Assembly (NCBI GenBank): GCA_041485385.1
Contig: JBGPJM010000007.1
Location: forward strand, 1-53,255
DNA from: JBGPJM01 sp041485385
Lineage (GTDB): Bacteria > Planctomycetota > Phycisphaerae > Phycisphaerales > UBA1924
Direction of reading: 5' to 3'
Length of the DNA stretch: 53,255 bases
Shown: positions 1-8,521 of the stretch, one piece after another
Numbering within the stretch: the first letter of the stretch is position 1
Layout: each line of letters starts with the position of its first letter
Notes under the pieces: generated by a model
The model's input: only the letters and a program-made list of their open reading frames with translations
What the model was told of the DNA's origin: nothing
Database searches by the model: none
Translations under genes and position numbers: made by a program

Positions 1-48
1 CTCGTCGATGCGGAGCTGGACCTGACGCTGCTCTGGATTCTCGGCCAT
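1..48 (-). CDS. DUF3467-like protein, N-terminal fragment
   Basis: Only the first 16 codons are in the window; the gene runs off the left edge. The start ATG (48..46) is preceded on the minus strand by AGGGAG about 10 nt upstream. The visible peptide, MAENPEQRQVQLRIDE, resembles the opening of small DUF3467 proteins, which have no known enzymatic role. It lies 85 nt downstream of the HlyD-type gene on the same strand and could be co-transcribed with it. The family call rests on a very short stretch and is tentative; that a gene starts here is fairly well supported by the ribosome binding site. Confidence 0.5.
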   Translation of the reverse strand, partial: MAENPEQRQVQLRIDE

Positions 49-133
49 GTTCGGAAAACTCCCTACTGAGGGCTGGTGTGGGCGTTGGCTCGCTCCGGCG
101 GACACGACCGACCGGGTTGCAAGGGTAGCACGG

Positions 134-1102
134 TCACGTTCCGCGATCCGCCTTCCCGGCCGATTTCGCGGCCGGATCCGGCACCTCTTGCTTCCCCGCC
201 GGCCCCCCAGCTCGCGAGAATCTCGCCTGACCGTGCAGCCCGGTCGGCAGGCCGTCCGGATTGGGCGCCTCGATGCGGACCAGGATCTTTCTCGACCCCG
301 GGTCGCTCACCGGCGACTTGTAGATCACCTTCCCCTTCACCGCCGCCGTCTCCGGCAGGTCCTCCCACGCCACCGTCGCCCCGTCGCCGACCGCGATGCT
401 CGTGGCGACCGCCGCGGGAACGCTCACCTCGACCCAGAGCGGGTCCGCCGACACGACCAGCAGCACCTTGGTGAGCTCGTCCACCGTCTCCCCGGGCCGC
501 TTGTAAACGTCGACCACCACCCCGTCGATCGGGCTGACCACCCGCATCTGGTCAAGCATCGCCTGCTCGCGGGCCAGGCCGATGCTGTTCTCCTCCGACG
601 TGCGGATCTCCGCCTCGACGTTGATCTGCGCCAAGTCGCGCTGCAGCCGGCGCGTGCGGATGTCCGAGTCGCTGGCGCTGTGCTTCTGGTCCGCCTCCTG
701 GAGCAGCCGGAAATCCTCCTCGCGCAGCTCCAGCGTCTTCTGGGCCCCGCGCACCTGCGTATCGTTATCGGCCTTGTGCTTAGCCAGCGCGACCATCTGC
801 CGCTGCACCGCGTCGTCCAGCTGCATGAGGATCTGACCGGTCTTCACCTGCTGCCCCGGCGACACGCTCAACTCGGCCACCTTGCCGCGGACCGCGAACG
901 CCAGTTCAAGGCTGCTCGAGGCCCGGGAAAGGCCGTCGAACACACCCGGGGGATCGACCGGCACAGGGCCGGCCGGGCGTGAAGAAACCCCGGCGCCGTC
1001 CCCGCCGGCAACGGTGACCAGCGTCCCCACGGTCGCGGAGAAGACGAGGAGAGCGCCGAGACGACGCCCGTATTGCCTGCTGGCCGATCGGCGGTGCTGC
1101 AT
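134..1102 (-). CDS. HlyD/RND-type membrane fusion (periplasmic adaptor) protein
   Basis: A 322-residue adaptor predicted to link an inner-membrane exporter to the outer membrane. A basic N-terminus is followed by a hydrophobic anchor (about residues 14 to 35). Then comes the first half of a lipoyl/barrel-sandwich domain (SPGQQVKTGQILMQLDD), a long charged helical hairpin, the second half of that domain (MRVVSPIDGVVVDVYKRPGE), and a beta-barrel region. This order is typical of the family. The ATG at 1102 places the signal/anchor at the N-terminus; an upstream in-frame start at 1147 adds a proline-rich stretch with no ribosome binding site. No pump or ABC partner is in view, so the substrate is unknown. 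It follows mntR on the same strand, which may be coincidental. Confidence 0.8.
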   Translation of the reverse strand: MQHRRSASRQYGRRLGALLVFSATVGTLVTVAGGDGAGVSSRPAGPVPVDPPGVFDGLSRASSSLELAFAVRGKVAELSVSPGQQVKTGQILMQLDDAVQRQMVALAKHKADNDTQVRGAQKTLELREEDFRLLQEADQKHSASDSDIRTRRLQRDLAQINVEAEIRTSEENSIGLAREQAMLDQMRVVSPIDGVVVDVYKRPGETVDELTKVLLVVSADPLWVEVSVPAAVATSIAVGDGATVAWEDLPETAAVKGKVIYKSPVSDPGSRKILVRIEAPNPDGLPTGLHGQARFSRAGGPAGKQEVPDPAAKSAGKADRGT

Positions 1103-1199
1103 GGTTCGTCCACGAGTGGGCTGTGGCGGCGCTGGGTTGGGGCCCACGCTGGTCCGCCGCCATCGATACGTACCGGCGAGGCCCCGGTTCCCGCCCTCC

Positions 1200-1727
1200 T
1201 CAAGCGGGATGCCTCTTGCTGATGAACCGCTCGAACGCCGCGAGCGTTTCGCGGCTCACGTGGTGCTCGATCCCCTCGGCGTCGGTGCGGGCGGTGCCGG
1301 GCGAGACGCCGATGGCCTCGAGGAACCTCAGCACGGTCTGGTGGCGCTCCCGGACCCGCTCGGCGAGCTGCCGGCCCCTGGGCGTCAGGAAGATCGCCCG
1401 GTAGGGCTTCATGGTCACGAGGTCGTCGTCCTTCAGCCGCCCGATCGTGCGGATGACGGTGACATGCGTGACGCCCAGGCATCGGGCGATGTCGACGACG
1501 CGCGCCTCGCCGGCGGAGTCGATCAGATCGGCGATCATCTCGACGTAGTCCTCGGTAGTCTGCGTCGCCCGCGCCTGCCGCGCCTGGCGGAAGTGACCGG
1601 CCTGCTCCTCGGCCGGGAGCAGCCGCCGGGCGCGTCCGTTGCCCGGGGAAGCTCCGGCCTGCGCGGTGACCCCCCGCCCCCGGCGGGGGACGGGCATCCG
1701 TTCTGGGGTCTTGCGGGCTCTGGCCAT
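1200..1727 (-). CDS. mntR: MntR, manganese-responsive DtxR-family repressor
   Basis: A 175-residue DtxR/MntR regulator that in known systems binds Mn(II) and represses manganese uptake genes. After a basic, probably disordered N-terminus of about 55 residues comes a winged helix (EDYVEMIADLIDSAGEARVV, then the recognition region CLGVTHVTVIRTIGRL). A dimerisation and metal-binding region follows, with ERHQTVLRFLEAIGVSP and DAEGIEHHVSRETL. The glutamate and histidines in these motifs match the metal ligand positions of MntR. It is divergent from mntH with 128 nt between them, the usual arrangement for direct control. The ATG at 1727 has AGGA 7 nt upstream, inside a TAGGAT box that could alternatively be a leaderless -10. 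The frame extends further upstream but loses similarity. Confidence 0.92.
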   Translation of the reverse strand: MARARKTPERMPVPRRGRGVTAQAGASPGNGRARRLLPAEEQAGHFRQARQARATQTTEDYVEMIADLIDSAGEARVVDIARCLGVTHVTVIRTIGRLKDDDLVTMKPYRAIFLTPRGRQLAERVRERHQTVLRFLEAIGVSPGTARTDAEGIEHHVSRETLAAFERFISKRHPA

Positions 1728-1732
1728 CGCCG

Positions 1733-1738
1733 ATCCTA
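1733..1738 (-). promoter_or_regulatory. Possible -10 element (TAGGAT) of mntR
   Basis: On the minus strand TAGGAT lies 5 nt before the mntR ATG. It fits the TANNNT pattern seen directly ahead of several other genes here and would give a leaderless or nearly leaderless mRNA. The same bases contain AGGA, so a ribosome-binding role cannot be separated by eye. Confidence 0.35.
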
Positions 1739-1755
1739 GCCCCACGTGGCACGGT

Positions 1756-1784
1756 TTGACACATCGGAGCAATGCCCCTACAAG
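1756..1784 (+). promoter_or_regulatory. Sigma70-type promoter of mntH
   Basis: A perfect TTGACA (1756..1761), a 17-nt spacer and TACAAG (1779..1784, 4 of 6 matches to TATAAT) face mntH and sit 72 nt before its ATG. GATAAT at 1792..1797 is an alternative -10. No transcript start is known. Confidence 0.55.
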
Positions 1785-1789
1785 TGTAG
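1778..1789. promoter_or_regulatory. Small dyad over the mntH -10 (possible MntR operator)
   Basis: CTACA-AG-TGTAG is an inverted repeat with 5-bp arms and a 2-nt centre, lying directly over the proposed -10 of mntH. Its position suits a repressor site, and mntR is divergent. It does not obviously match the published enterobacterial or Bacillus MntR boxes, so the assignment is an inference. Confidence 0.3.
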
Positions 1790-1855
1790 CCGATAATACA
1801 TATTCAGGCCGAGGGTACTCGCTGCCCGGCCCTGCCCGTACCGCGGAAATGCACG

Positions 1856-3262
1856 ATGAACGACGTTCAGGGCGACACCCCGAGCTCCGCCGAGACTGTC
1901 GAAGCCGCGCGCACCGCGGACGGGTTCTGGCGACGCGCCCGCGTCGCCCCCAGCCTGCCCGAGGTCCACTGCAGCATGCGCGTCGGCCCCCCGGGGGGCG
2001 CCGGGTTCTTCCGCAAGCTGCTGGCATTCGCCGGCCCCGGCTACCTCGTCGCCGTCGGCTACATGGACCCCGGCAACTGGGCCACCGACCTCGCCGGAGG
2101 GTCCGCCTTCGGTTACCGGCTGCTCTCCGTCATCTTCATCTCCAACTTCATGGCGATCCTCCTCCAGCACCTGTGCGCCAAGCTCGGGATCGTCACGGGG
2201 CGGGACCTCGCCCAGGCCTGCCGCGACCATTTCTCCCGCCCGGTCAGCATCGGGCTCTGGCTCCTCTGCGAGCTGGCGATCTGTGCCTGCGACCTGGCGG
2301 AGGTGATCGGCTCGGCCATCGCGCTGCAGCTGCTCTTCGGCATCCCGCTCACGCTGGGCGTCTGCCTTACCGCCCTGGACGTGCTCATCCTGCTCATGCT
2401 CCAGAACCGCGGCTTCCGCTACCTGGAGGCCCTGGTCATCTCGCTCATCGTCGTCATCGGCTCCTGCTTCGCCTTCGAGCTCTTCTTCGCCCGTCCCGAC
2501 CTGGCCGCCGTCGCCGCCGGGGCCGTCCCGACTTCCGAGATCATCACCAACAGCCAGATGCTCTACATCGCCATCGGCATCCTCGGCGCCACCGTGATGC
2601 CCCACAACCTCTACCTCCACTCCTCCATCGTGCAGACACGCAAGTACGAACAGAGCGACGCGGGCAAGGCCGAGGCCGTCCGCTTCGCCACGATCGACTC
2701 CACGCTTGCGCTCATGACCGCGCTGTTCATCAACGGGGCCATCCTCATCCTCGCCTCCGCCACGTTCCACTCCACGGGACAGCACGGCGTCGCCGAGATC
2801 GACAAGGCGTACGAGCTGCTCTCACCGACCCTCGGCGTCGGCGCGGCCAGCATCCTCTTCGCCATCGCCCTCCTCGCCTCCGGCCAGAACTCCACGATCA
2901 CCGGGACACTGGCCGGCCAGATCGTGATGGAGGGGTTCCTCAACATCCGCCTCAAGCCGTGGGTCCGCCGCCTCATCACCCGCCTCATCGCGATCATCCC
3001 CGCCATCGCCTGCTCCGTTCTCTACGGCCACGACGGCACGACCAGGCTGCTGATCCTCAGCCAGGTTATCCTGAGCCTGCAGCTCCCGTTCGCCGTCATC
3101 CCCCTGCTCATCTTCACCGGGCAGAAGCGCAAGATGGGCCGCTTCCGCCCCGCATGGTGGGTGCTCACTCTGGCCTGGCTCACCGCGTCCATCATCGTCG
3201 TGCTCAACCTGAAGTACCTGTTCGACTGGGCGACGGAGCTGCTGGGCGGAGGCGCGGCGTGA
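1856..3262 (+). CDS. mntH: MntH, Nramp-family divalent metal (manganese) transporter
   Basis: A 468-residue Nramp protein, predicted to import Mn(II) (and possibly Fe(II)) with protons across the inner membrane. Both signature metal-site motifs are present: DPGN at residues 71 to 74 in the first helix (GYMDPGNWATDLAGG) and MPH at 248 to 250 in helix 6 (GATVMPHNLYLHSS). About eleven hydrophobic segments follow a 50-residue hydrophilic N-terminus. Length is slightly above the usual 410 to 450. The ATG at 1856 has only a weak GGAAA upstream. It is divergent from mntR and has a consensus promoter, so manganese-dependent repression is likely. Its stop overlaps the universal stress protein start. 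Confidence 0.95.
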   Translation: MNDVQGDTPSSAETVEAARTADGFWRRARVAPSLPEVHCSMRVGPPGGAGFFRKLLAFAGPGYLVAVGYMDPGNWATDLAGGSAFGYRLLSVIFISNFMAILLQHLCAKLGIVTGRDLAQACRDHFSRPVSIGLWLLCELAICACDLAEVIGSAIALQLLFGIPLTLGVCLTALDVLILLMLQNRGFRYLEALVISLIVVIGSCFAFELFFARPDLAAVAAGAVPTSEIITNSQMLYIAIGILGATVMPHNLYLHSSIVQTRKYEQSDAGKAEAVRFATIDSTLALMTALFINGAILILASATFHSTGQHGVAEIDKAYELLSPTLGVGAASILFAIALLASGQNSTITGTLAGQIVMEGFLNIRLKPWVRRLITRLIAIIPAIACSVLYGHDGTTRLLILSQVILSLQLPFAVIPLLIFTGQKRKMGRFRPAWWVLTLAWLTASIIVVLNLKYLFDWATELLGGGAA

Positions 3263-3699
3263 CCATGTACAAGCGGATCCTCATCGCCCTGGACACCGGG
3301 CCCGGCGACCGCACCGTGCTCGCCCACGTCGCGCAGCTCGCCCACCTGCACGGCTCGCGCGTGTTGCTTCTCCACGTCGCCGACGGCTGGGCCGCACGCC
3401 ACTTCGACACGCTCAAGCTCGTCGAGTCGGAAGAGATGAAGGCGGATCGCGCGTATCTCAACGCCGAGGCCGACAAGCTCCGCGCCGGTGGCCTCGACGT
3501 CGCCGTCCATCTTTCCCACGGCGATCCGCCCGCCGAGATCCTCAAGGCGGCCGAGTCGGAGGGGTGCGACCTCATCGCCATGTCCTCGCACGGCCACCGC
3601 TTCCTGGCCGACTTGGTCCTTGGCAGCACCATCGAGGCCGTCCGCCACCGTGCCCGTGTCCCCCTCCTGGTCGTGCAGGCCGAACGTCCCCTGCCATGA
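3259..3699 (+). CDS. Universal stress protein (UspA) family
   Basis: A 144 to 146-residue single-domain Usp. It begins YKRILIALDTGPGDRTVL, has the beta-strand RVLLLHVAD, and ends in the nucleotide-site region SSHGHRFLADLVLGSTIEAV followed by VPLLVV. The usual ATP motif Gx2Gx9G(S/T) is only partly conserved because GHRF lacks the second glycine, so ATP binding is uncertain. Two starts are possible. GTG at 3259 overlaps the mntH stop by 4 nt (GTGA) and has GGAGG 6 nt upstream. ATG at 3265 gives a more typical N-terminus but the GGAGG is 12 nt away. The overlap implies co-expression with mntH, perhaps in metal or oxidative stress. Confidence 0.85.
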   Translation: MTMYKRILIALDTGPGDRTVLAHVAQLAHLHGSRVLLLHVADGWAARHFDTLKLVESEEMKADRAYLNAEADKLRAGGLDVAVHLSHGDPPAEILKAAESEGCDLIAMSSHGHRFLADLVLGSTIEAVRHRARVPLLVVQAERPLP

Positions 3700-3790
3700 C
3701 CCGCGGCCTTCCGCCGAGGCCTCTGGATCAGCTCGTCCCACTCCCCCATAATCCCCTCGACCGGATCTCCCGCTACAAAGGGAACACTTC

Positions 3791-5284
3791 ATGCCCCAGG
3801 CCGCACCCGCTTCCGCCGCAGCGCACTCATCTCCCTCCGCCGCCACCGGCGCGCAGGCCGCCACGACGCTCGGCGCCGACCTCGCCGCCAGCCCCGCCGT
3901 CCGCACCGCCATCGACACGCTCCTCCGTGAGGTGACGGCCCGTTCGTCGCGCCTCACGGACGTCCGGCCGGCGCACGATTCCCTGCATGAGCCCTACGAG
4001 GCCTTCCTCAAGCGCGCCGCCGACACCCGCGGGCGCGCCCTGCTTTTCCCCTGCCTAGGCTCGGGCCTTGGCAACGGCGCCCTGGTCGAGCTCATGGACG
4101 GCTCCGTCAAATGGGACATGATCTGCGGTATCGGTGTCCATTTCTTCGGCCATTCGGATACCGAGGTCCTCCGCGCCACGCTCGAGGCTTCCCTTGCCGA
4201 CACGCTCATGCACGGGAATCTCCAGAGCGGTTTCGACGCCTACGAGTTCGCCGAGACGCTGCTGGGCGAGGCCCGCAAGGGCAGCCGCCTGAAGTACTGC
4301 TACTGCGCCACCTCCGGGTGCATGGCCAACGAGAACGCCATCAAAGTCTGCTACCAGAAACACGCCCCCGCCCCGCGCGTGATCGCGTTCAAGGATTGTT
4401 TCATGGGGCGCAGCGTCACCATGACCCAGATCGGCGACACCCCCGCCTACCGCGTCGGCGTCCCGCTCAGCACGCTGGTCGATTACATGCCCTTCTACAA
4501 CGAGGCCCACGCCCGCGATGTGGGCCAGGCGAAGTACATCGACTCCGCCGTCGCCTGCCTCCGCGAGTACATCGAGCGCTACCCGAAGCAGCACGCGTGC
4601 TTCATCTTCGAGCTCGTCCAGGGCGAGGGCGGTTTCAATACCGCCCCGCGCGAGTTCTTCTCCACCCTGATGGACGTCTGCAAGGACGCGAAGATCGCCG
4701 TCTGGGATGACGAGATCCAGACCTTCGGGCGCACCGAGTCGATGTTCGCCTACGAGAGTCTGAGCCTCGGCCAGTACGTCGACGTCTTCTGCGTCGGCAA
4801 GATGAGCCAAGTCTGCGCCACGCTGTTTACCGAGGAGTATAACCCCGGCCCCGGCCTGCTCTCCGGCACGTTCACCAGCACCACCCAGGCCTTCAAGATC
4901 GGCAAGCGCGCCGTCGAGCGGCTGCGCGACGGTGGCTTCTACGGCCCCACCGGCTCCATAGCCCGGCATCACCGCACCTTCGCCGAACAGGTCCGCGCCC
5001 TGGCCGCACGGCACCCCGGCTGGTTCCCCAAGGTCGATGGCCTCCTGGACATCGTCGGCGGCGCCGGCGGCATGATGCGCTTCACCCCCTTCGCCGGTGA
5101 CAAGGACCGCATCAACAAGTGCTGCAAGCACCTCTTTGACGAGGGCGTGATCGCCTTCTACTGCGGCCACGGCCCGTACCACGTCCGAATGCTCCCTCCC
5201 CTGGGCGTCATGAAGGAGTCCGACTGGCCGCGCGTCTTCCAGGTCGTCGAACGCGGGCTCGCAAAGGCCGACGGGGAGAAATGA
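3791..5284 (+). CDS. Class III PLP-dependent aminotransferase
   Basis: A 497-residue fold-type I aminotransferase of class III (the group with acetylornithine, GABA and related omega-aminotransferases). After an alanine-rich N-terminus of about 45 residues the enzyme fold begins. The cofactor site is clear: the phosphate-loop region ATSGCMANENAIK, the ring-binding Asp307 in DDEIQTFGRT, and Lys337 in CVGKMSQV as the Schiff-base lysine. The motif FELVQGEGG matches the class III ExxxGEGG strand. Substrate cannot be told from sequence, and no dedicated pathway genes flank it. AAAGGGAA precedes the ATG. Its stop overlaps an ATG (ATGA at 5281) that continues to the small membrane protein. Confidence 0.9.
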   Translation: MPQAAPASAAAHSSPSAATGAQAATTLGADLAASPAVRTAIDTLLREVTARSSRLTDVRPAHDSLHEPYEAFLKRAADTRGRALLFPCLGSGLGNGALVELMDGSVKWDMICGIGVHFFGHSDTEVLRATLEASLADTLMHGNLQSGFDAYEFAETLLGEARKGSRLKYCYCATSGCMANENAIKVCYQKHAPAPRVIAFKDCFMGRSVTMTQIGDTPAYRVGVPLSTLVDYMPFYNEAHARDVGQAKYIDSAVACLREYIERYPKQHACFIFELVQGEGGFNTAPREFFSTLMDVCKDAKIAVWDDEIQTFGRTESMFAYESLSLGQYVDVFCVGKMSQVCATLFTEEYNPGPGLLSGTFTSTTQAFKIGKRAVERLRDGGFYGPTGSIARHHRTFAEQVRALAARHPGWFPKVDGLLDIVGGAGGMMRFTPFAGDKDRINKCCKHLFDEGVIAFYCGHGPYHVRMLPPLGVMKESDWPRVFQVVERGLAKADGEK

Positions 5285-5370
5285 GCGCTGCGGGCGGTGC
5301 CGGCCTCCATCGGTCGAAGACCCCCGTGCGCGGTATGCTCATGCGAGGCGACTTCCACCGGGGCCCGACG

Positions 5371-5475
5371 ATGCTCAAAAAGAAGAACAACCTCGCAAGC
5401 GCCCTCGCCGCGGGGCTCGTGCTGTTTGTACTGGGTTGCCTGATCGTGTTCCTTGTCGCGACGTTGATCCGCTAG
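5371..5475 (+). CDS. Hypothetical 34-residue single-pass membrane protein
   Basis: The sequence starts MLKKKNN, followed by one hydrophobic helix (ASALAAGLVLFVLGCLIVFLVATLI) and a final Arg. A positive N-terminus before a helix suggests an N-in single-pass protein. The same frame is open back to an ATG at 5281 that overlaps the aminotransferase stop (64 residues), but the added part is low-quality sequence. A TATGCT hexamer at 5334..5339 could be a -10 about 30 nt upstream; there is no strong ribosome binding site. No family recognised. Such small proteins are easily overcalled, so confidence is limited. Confidence 0.4.
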   Translation: MLKKKNNLASALAAGLVLFVLGCLIVFLVATLIR

Positions 5476-5867
5476 CTAGTCCACCCTGGCCAGCGACCGC
5501 TCGTTCAACTGGGGAATGTTTGGTGAGGACCTCGCTCGCGTGGCGGCGTGGGTAGCTTGGACAGGCTGGCTTGTCGCCAGCCAACCGAATCGTCCCGCTC
5601 GCCGCTCGCTTGCACTGGCGTTTTTCTTGCCGCTCGTTACAATAAGCATTCCGACCTAGGCTCTGCCTCGGGTCGATGGACTCCTCGAAGGGGCCGCCGC
5701 CGCACGCCGCGGGCACCGGGTATGGCCTGGTCGTTGTTCGTCGCGCTCCCCACGACCTGAAGTGGGTGAAGCCTCGATAATTCGAACTCTTGATCCCACG
5801 ACTGGACCAATATCACAGAAGATTCGTATCAACTGGCAACCGACATCCGTCGAAGGGGGAATTGCTG
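5476..5867. other. Intergenic region ahead of the glycan cassette
   Basis: 392 nt without a convincing gene. It holds a 7-bp hairpin (5564..5582) and a TACAAT hexamer at 5638..5643 (5 of 6 matches to the -10 consensus) with no good -35 at standard spacing. If used, TACAAT would give the glycosyltransferase mRNA a leader of about 215 nt. Base composition is a little richer in A+T than the flanking genes. Short open frames here look spurious. Confidence 0.5.
5564..5582. other. Hairpin without a T-tract
   Basis: GGCTGGC-TTGTC-GCCAGCC is a perfect 7-bp stem with a 5-nt loop, 88 nt after the small membrane protein. No run of T follows on either strand, so it is at best a weak terminator or an mRNA 3' end structure. 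Confidence 0.35.
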
Positions 5868-7073
5868 ATGGAAGTGGTCGAGTACATTGTCCGGGCCGAT
5901 CAGCCGCGAGTGCTCGTCGTCTCGCAACGGCGCGTTCGGGCGATCATTCCTCGTTGCCTGGACTTCGAGTTCGAGGATCTCATCGCGTCGATTGACGATG
6001 CCGACATCATCGCGCCTCTCACCCAGAAGCTGGTGGACACGCCCGTCCGGCGTATCGCGCGCGGCCTCGAGCGGAAGAACCCGGCGTGCCTGGGGCGCCT
6101 GTTCGCCGGCGGCCGTCTGCGCCTCGAGCGCCAATACGGGCTGGTGTTCTTCGTGTGCATGGGCATGCAGGACCTCATTGGTCTCTGGCCGCTCCGTCCC
6201 TGGCTCCGAGCCGCTCGCTGCTCGGCCTGCTACATCGACGAGGTCTGGGCCCACGATGTCGGCCGCAGGTCCGGCGAGATATCGCTCCTTCAGCAGTTCG
6301 ACTTCCTCTTCGTCGGTTGCCACGGGAGCGTCGACGCCATCGCGGCGGCCACGGGCAAGCCGACGGCCTACCTGCCACCGTCCACCAACACCCTGATGTT
6401 CTCGCCGTTCCCTGTTCAGCCGGAGCGTGTCATCGATGTGTACGCCATGGGTCGACGCCCGCGCCAGACCCACGAAGCGCTGCTCCGTCTGGCCGCCGAG
6501 CGGGGCTGGTTCTACATGTACGACACCTCCGCGGCCGCGCCGGTGCTCAGCCCTGTCGAACATCGCCGTCGGCTCGCCCACATGATCAACCGGACGCGCT
6601 ACTTCCTCGTCAACGCGGCACGGGGCGACTCCCATGAGGAGACGGGCGGACAGCAGGAGGCCGGCTTCAGGTTCTTCGAGGGCGCCGCGGGCGGCGCTGT
6701 CCTGATCGGCGATCCCCCGAAGACCTGCATCTTCCAGGAGCTCTTCGGCTGGGACGACGCCGTGGCCTGCTTCCCGAAAGACTCCCCCGACGTCGGCGAG
6801 GTCATTGATGAGCTCGAATCCGACCCCGACCGGGTGGCCCGCATCTGCTCCCGCAACGTACGCAACTCGCTGCTGCAGCACGACGGCGTCTACCGCTGGG
6901 CTCAGGTTCTGGAGACCGTCGGCATGCGCCCGCTTGGGGCGCTCGACCGTCGGCGCCAGGCGGTGTCCGAGCGCGCCAGGGCGTTCGCGGAGCCGGCCGG
7001 CAGGGGCGCGGGCCCGCGCACGGACCCCGTGCGCACCGAGGCGGTCGTCCGCGCTGATCCGCCCCGGATCTGA
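5868..7073 (+). CDS. Glycosyltransferase, CgeB/group 1-like
   Basis: A 401-residue protein with the look of a GT-B glycosyltransferase of the CgeB/YkvP type. Two Rossmann-like halves are suggested by VVEYIVRADQPRVLVVSQ at the N-terminus and FFEGAAGGAVLIGD near residue 275. The latter, with FRFFEG before it, corresponds to the donor-binding end seen in group 1 enzymes (E..A.G...i). It is cytosolic with no signal peptide. The ATG at 5868 follows AAGGGGGA at good distance; a longer frame from 5790 adds 26 unrelated residues. The last 35 residues are Arg/Ala-rich and probably disordered. First gene of the plus-strand glycan cassette, so a role in transferring the sugar made downstream is likely. 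Acceptor and donor are unknown. Confidence 0.7.
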   Translation: MEVVEYIVRADQPRVLVVSQRRVRAIIPRCLDFEFEDLIASIDDADIIAPLTQKLVDTPVRRIARGLERKNPACLGRLFAGGRLRLERQYGLVFFVCMGMQDLIGLWPLRPWLRAARCSACYIDEVWAHDVGRRSGEISLLQQFDFLFVGCHGSVDAIAAATGKPTAYLPPSTNTLMFSPFPVQPERVIDVYAMGRRPRQTHEALLRLAAERGWFYMYDTSAAAPVLSPVEHRRRLAHMINRTRYFLVNAARGDSHEETGGQQEAGFRFFEGAAGGAVLIGDPPKTCIFQELFGWDDAVACFPKDSPDVGEVIDELESDPDRVARICSRNVRNSLLQHDGVYRWAQVLETVGMRPLGALDRRRQAVSERARAFAEPAGRGAGPRTDPVRTEAVVRADPPRI

Positions 7074-7201
7074 TACCCTGCGGGTCCTGTGCCCGGCACC
7101 GACCGGCGTGCGCCGCCGCTGGGGGGGGGTGGTGGATCGTCGCCTCTTCGGACCTGCCCTGAAGACCCATTGTCCGATCGAAATCGGGAGGCCTACGCCC
7201 C

Positions 7202-8482
7202 TTGACCGCGCAATCACCGCATCGCGTCCCCGTGAGCGCCGACGAGCCCGCAGCCGCGCCGTGCCGCGCATGCGGCCTTCCGCTCCGCCACACGTTCGTC
7301 GACCTCGGCCTTTCCCCTCTGTGCGAGAGTTTCGTTCCCAGGTCGCAGGTCGATGCCGGCGAGATGTTCCTTCCCCTGCATGTTCTCCTCTGCGACGGCT
7401 GCTACCTTGCGCAGCTTAAGGAGTACGTCGCGCCGGAGAATATCTTCACCGAGTATGCCTACTTCTCGTCGTACTCGCAGACCCTCCTGGACCACGCCGC
7501 GGCCTACGCCCGCGCCGTCGCCGCGCGGTTTGGTCTCGGTCCCGGCAGCACAGTCGTCGAGGTTGCCAGCAACGACGGCTACCTTCTCCGGAACTTCCGC
7601 GGTATGGGGATCCCCGTGCTGGGGATCGAGCCGGCCGCCAACGTCGCCGCGGCGGCGGAAGCCATCGGGGTCCGGACGCTCGTTCGCTTTTTCAACACGA
7701 CGACAGCGCGCGATCTGGCCCGCGATGGCGTCGGCGCGGACCTTCTGATCGGCAACAACGTCCTCGCCCAAGTGCCCGCGCTCAACGGCTTCGTCGCGGG
7801 CTTCAAGGTCCTCCTCAAGCCCCGCGGCGTCGCCACACTGGAGTTCCCCCACCTGGTCCGCCTCGTGGAGGGCAATCAGTTCGACACCATCTACCACGAG
7901 CACTTCTCGTACTTTCTCCTCTCCACCACCGAGCAGCTCTTTGCCCGCCATGGCCTGACCGTATTCGACGTCGATGAGATCCCCATCCACGGGGGCTCGC
8001 TGCGTCTGTACGTCCGGCACACGGAGAACCCGGCGCTCCCGGTCACCGATCGCGTCGTGGACGTTCGCGGGTCCGAGACCGATCGGGGGGCCACCACCCT
8101 CGGCTACTACGCCTCGTTCCGGCATCGCGTCGAGAAGATCCGGCGCGATACCCTCCGCTTCCTCATCGACGCGCGGGAGCGCGGGCAGTCCGTCGTCGGC
8201 TACGGAGCCCCGGGTAAGGGCAACACGTTCCTCAACTACTGCGGCGTCCGCTCCGATCTTCTGGAGTACACGGTCGACCGGAACCCCTACAAACACGACC
8301 GCTTGCTGCCGGGATCACGGATCCCGATCTTCCCGCCGGAAAGGATCAACCAGACAAAGCCCGAGTATGTCTTCATTCTTCCCTGGAACCTCCGGGACGA
8401 GATCATGGCTCAGAACAGCTTCATCCGAAAATGGGGTGGTCGGTTCGTCGTCGCCATACCCTCCCTCACGATCATCGACTGA
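7202..8482 (+). CDS. Zinc-finger SAM-dependent sugar C-methyltransferase (TylCIII/NovU-like)
   Basis: A 426-residue three-part methyltransferase of the kind that methylates a carbon of NDP-keto-sugars. The N-terminal zinc module has C21xxC24 and C64xxC67. The central SAM fold has VVEVASNDGYLLRNF (about residues 118 to 132). The family motif YHEHFSYF begins at residue 231. The C-terminal domain carries VVGYGAPGKGNTFLNYCGV and VDRNPYKHDRLLPGS. The start is TTG at 7202 behind GGGAGG; GTG at 7232 is an alternative. It precedes a cytidylyltransferase-like gene by 39 nt. A second, diverged paralog closes the cassette at 11111. By family it should act on a nucleotide-linked deoxy or keto sugar; the exact sugar is not determinable. 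Confidence 0.85.
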   Translation: MTAQSPHRVPVSADEPAAAPCRACGLPLRHTFVDLGLSPLCESFVPRSQVDAGEMFLPLHVLLCDGCYLAQLKEYVAPENIFTEYAYFSSYSQTLLDHAAAYARAVAARFGLGPGSTVVEVASNDGYLLRNFRGMGIPVLGIEPAANVAAAAEAIGVRTLVRFFNTTTARDLARDGVGADLLIGNNVLAQVPALNGFVAGFKVLLKPRGVATLEFPHLVRLVEGNQFDTIYHEHFSYFLLSTTEQLFARHGLTVFDVDEIPIHGGSLRLYVRHTENPALPVTDRVVDVRGSETDRGATTLGYYASFRHRVEKIRRDTLRFLIDARERGQSVVGYGAPGKGNTFLNYCGVRSDLLEYTVDRNPYKHDRLLPGSRIPIFPPERINQTKPEYVFILPWNLRDEIMAQNSFIRKWGGRFVVAIPSLTIID

Positions 8483-8521
8483 CTCGCCCGGCGCGACGCC
8501 GGCCGGACGAAGGAGCCGCTT

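Noticed and set aside
1639..3258. Long plus-strand frame running through mntH into the universal stress protein
   Set aside because: The upstream part is an out-of-frame shadow of mntH; only the last 144 to 146 codons are a real gene.
5548..5760. 70-codon plus-strand frame in the gap before the glycan cassette
   Set aside because: No ribosome binding site, low-quality translation, overlaps a hairpin.
5829..7271. 480-codon minus-strand frame opposite the glycosyltransferase
   Set aside because: No motifs, Arg-rich, while the plus-strand frame has a ribosome site and family features.
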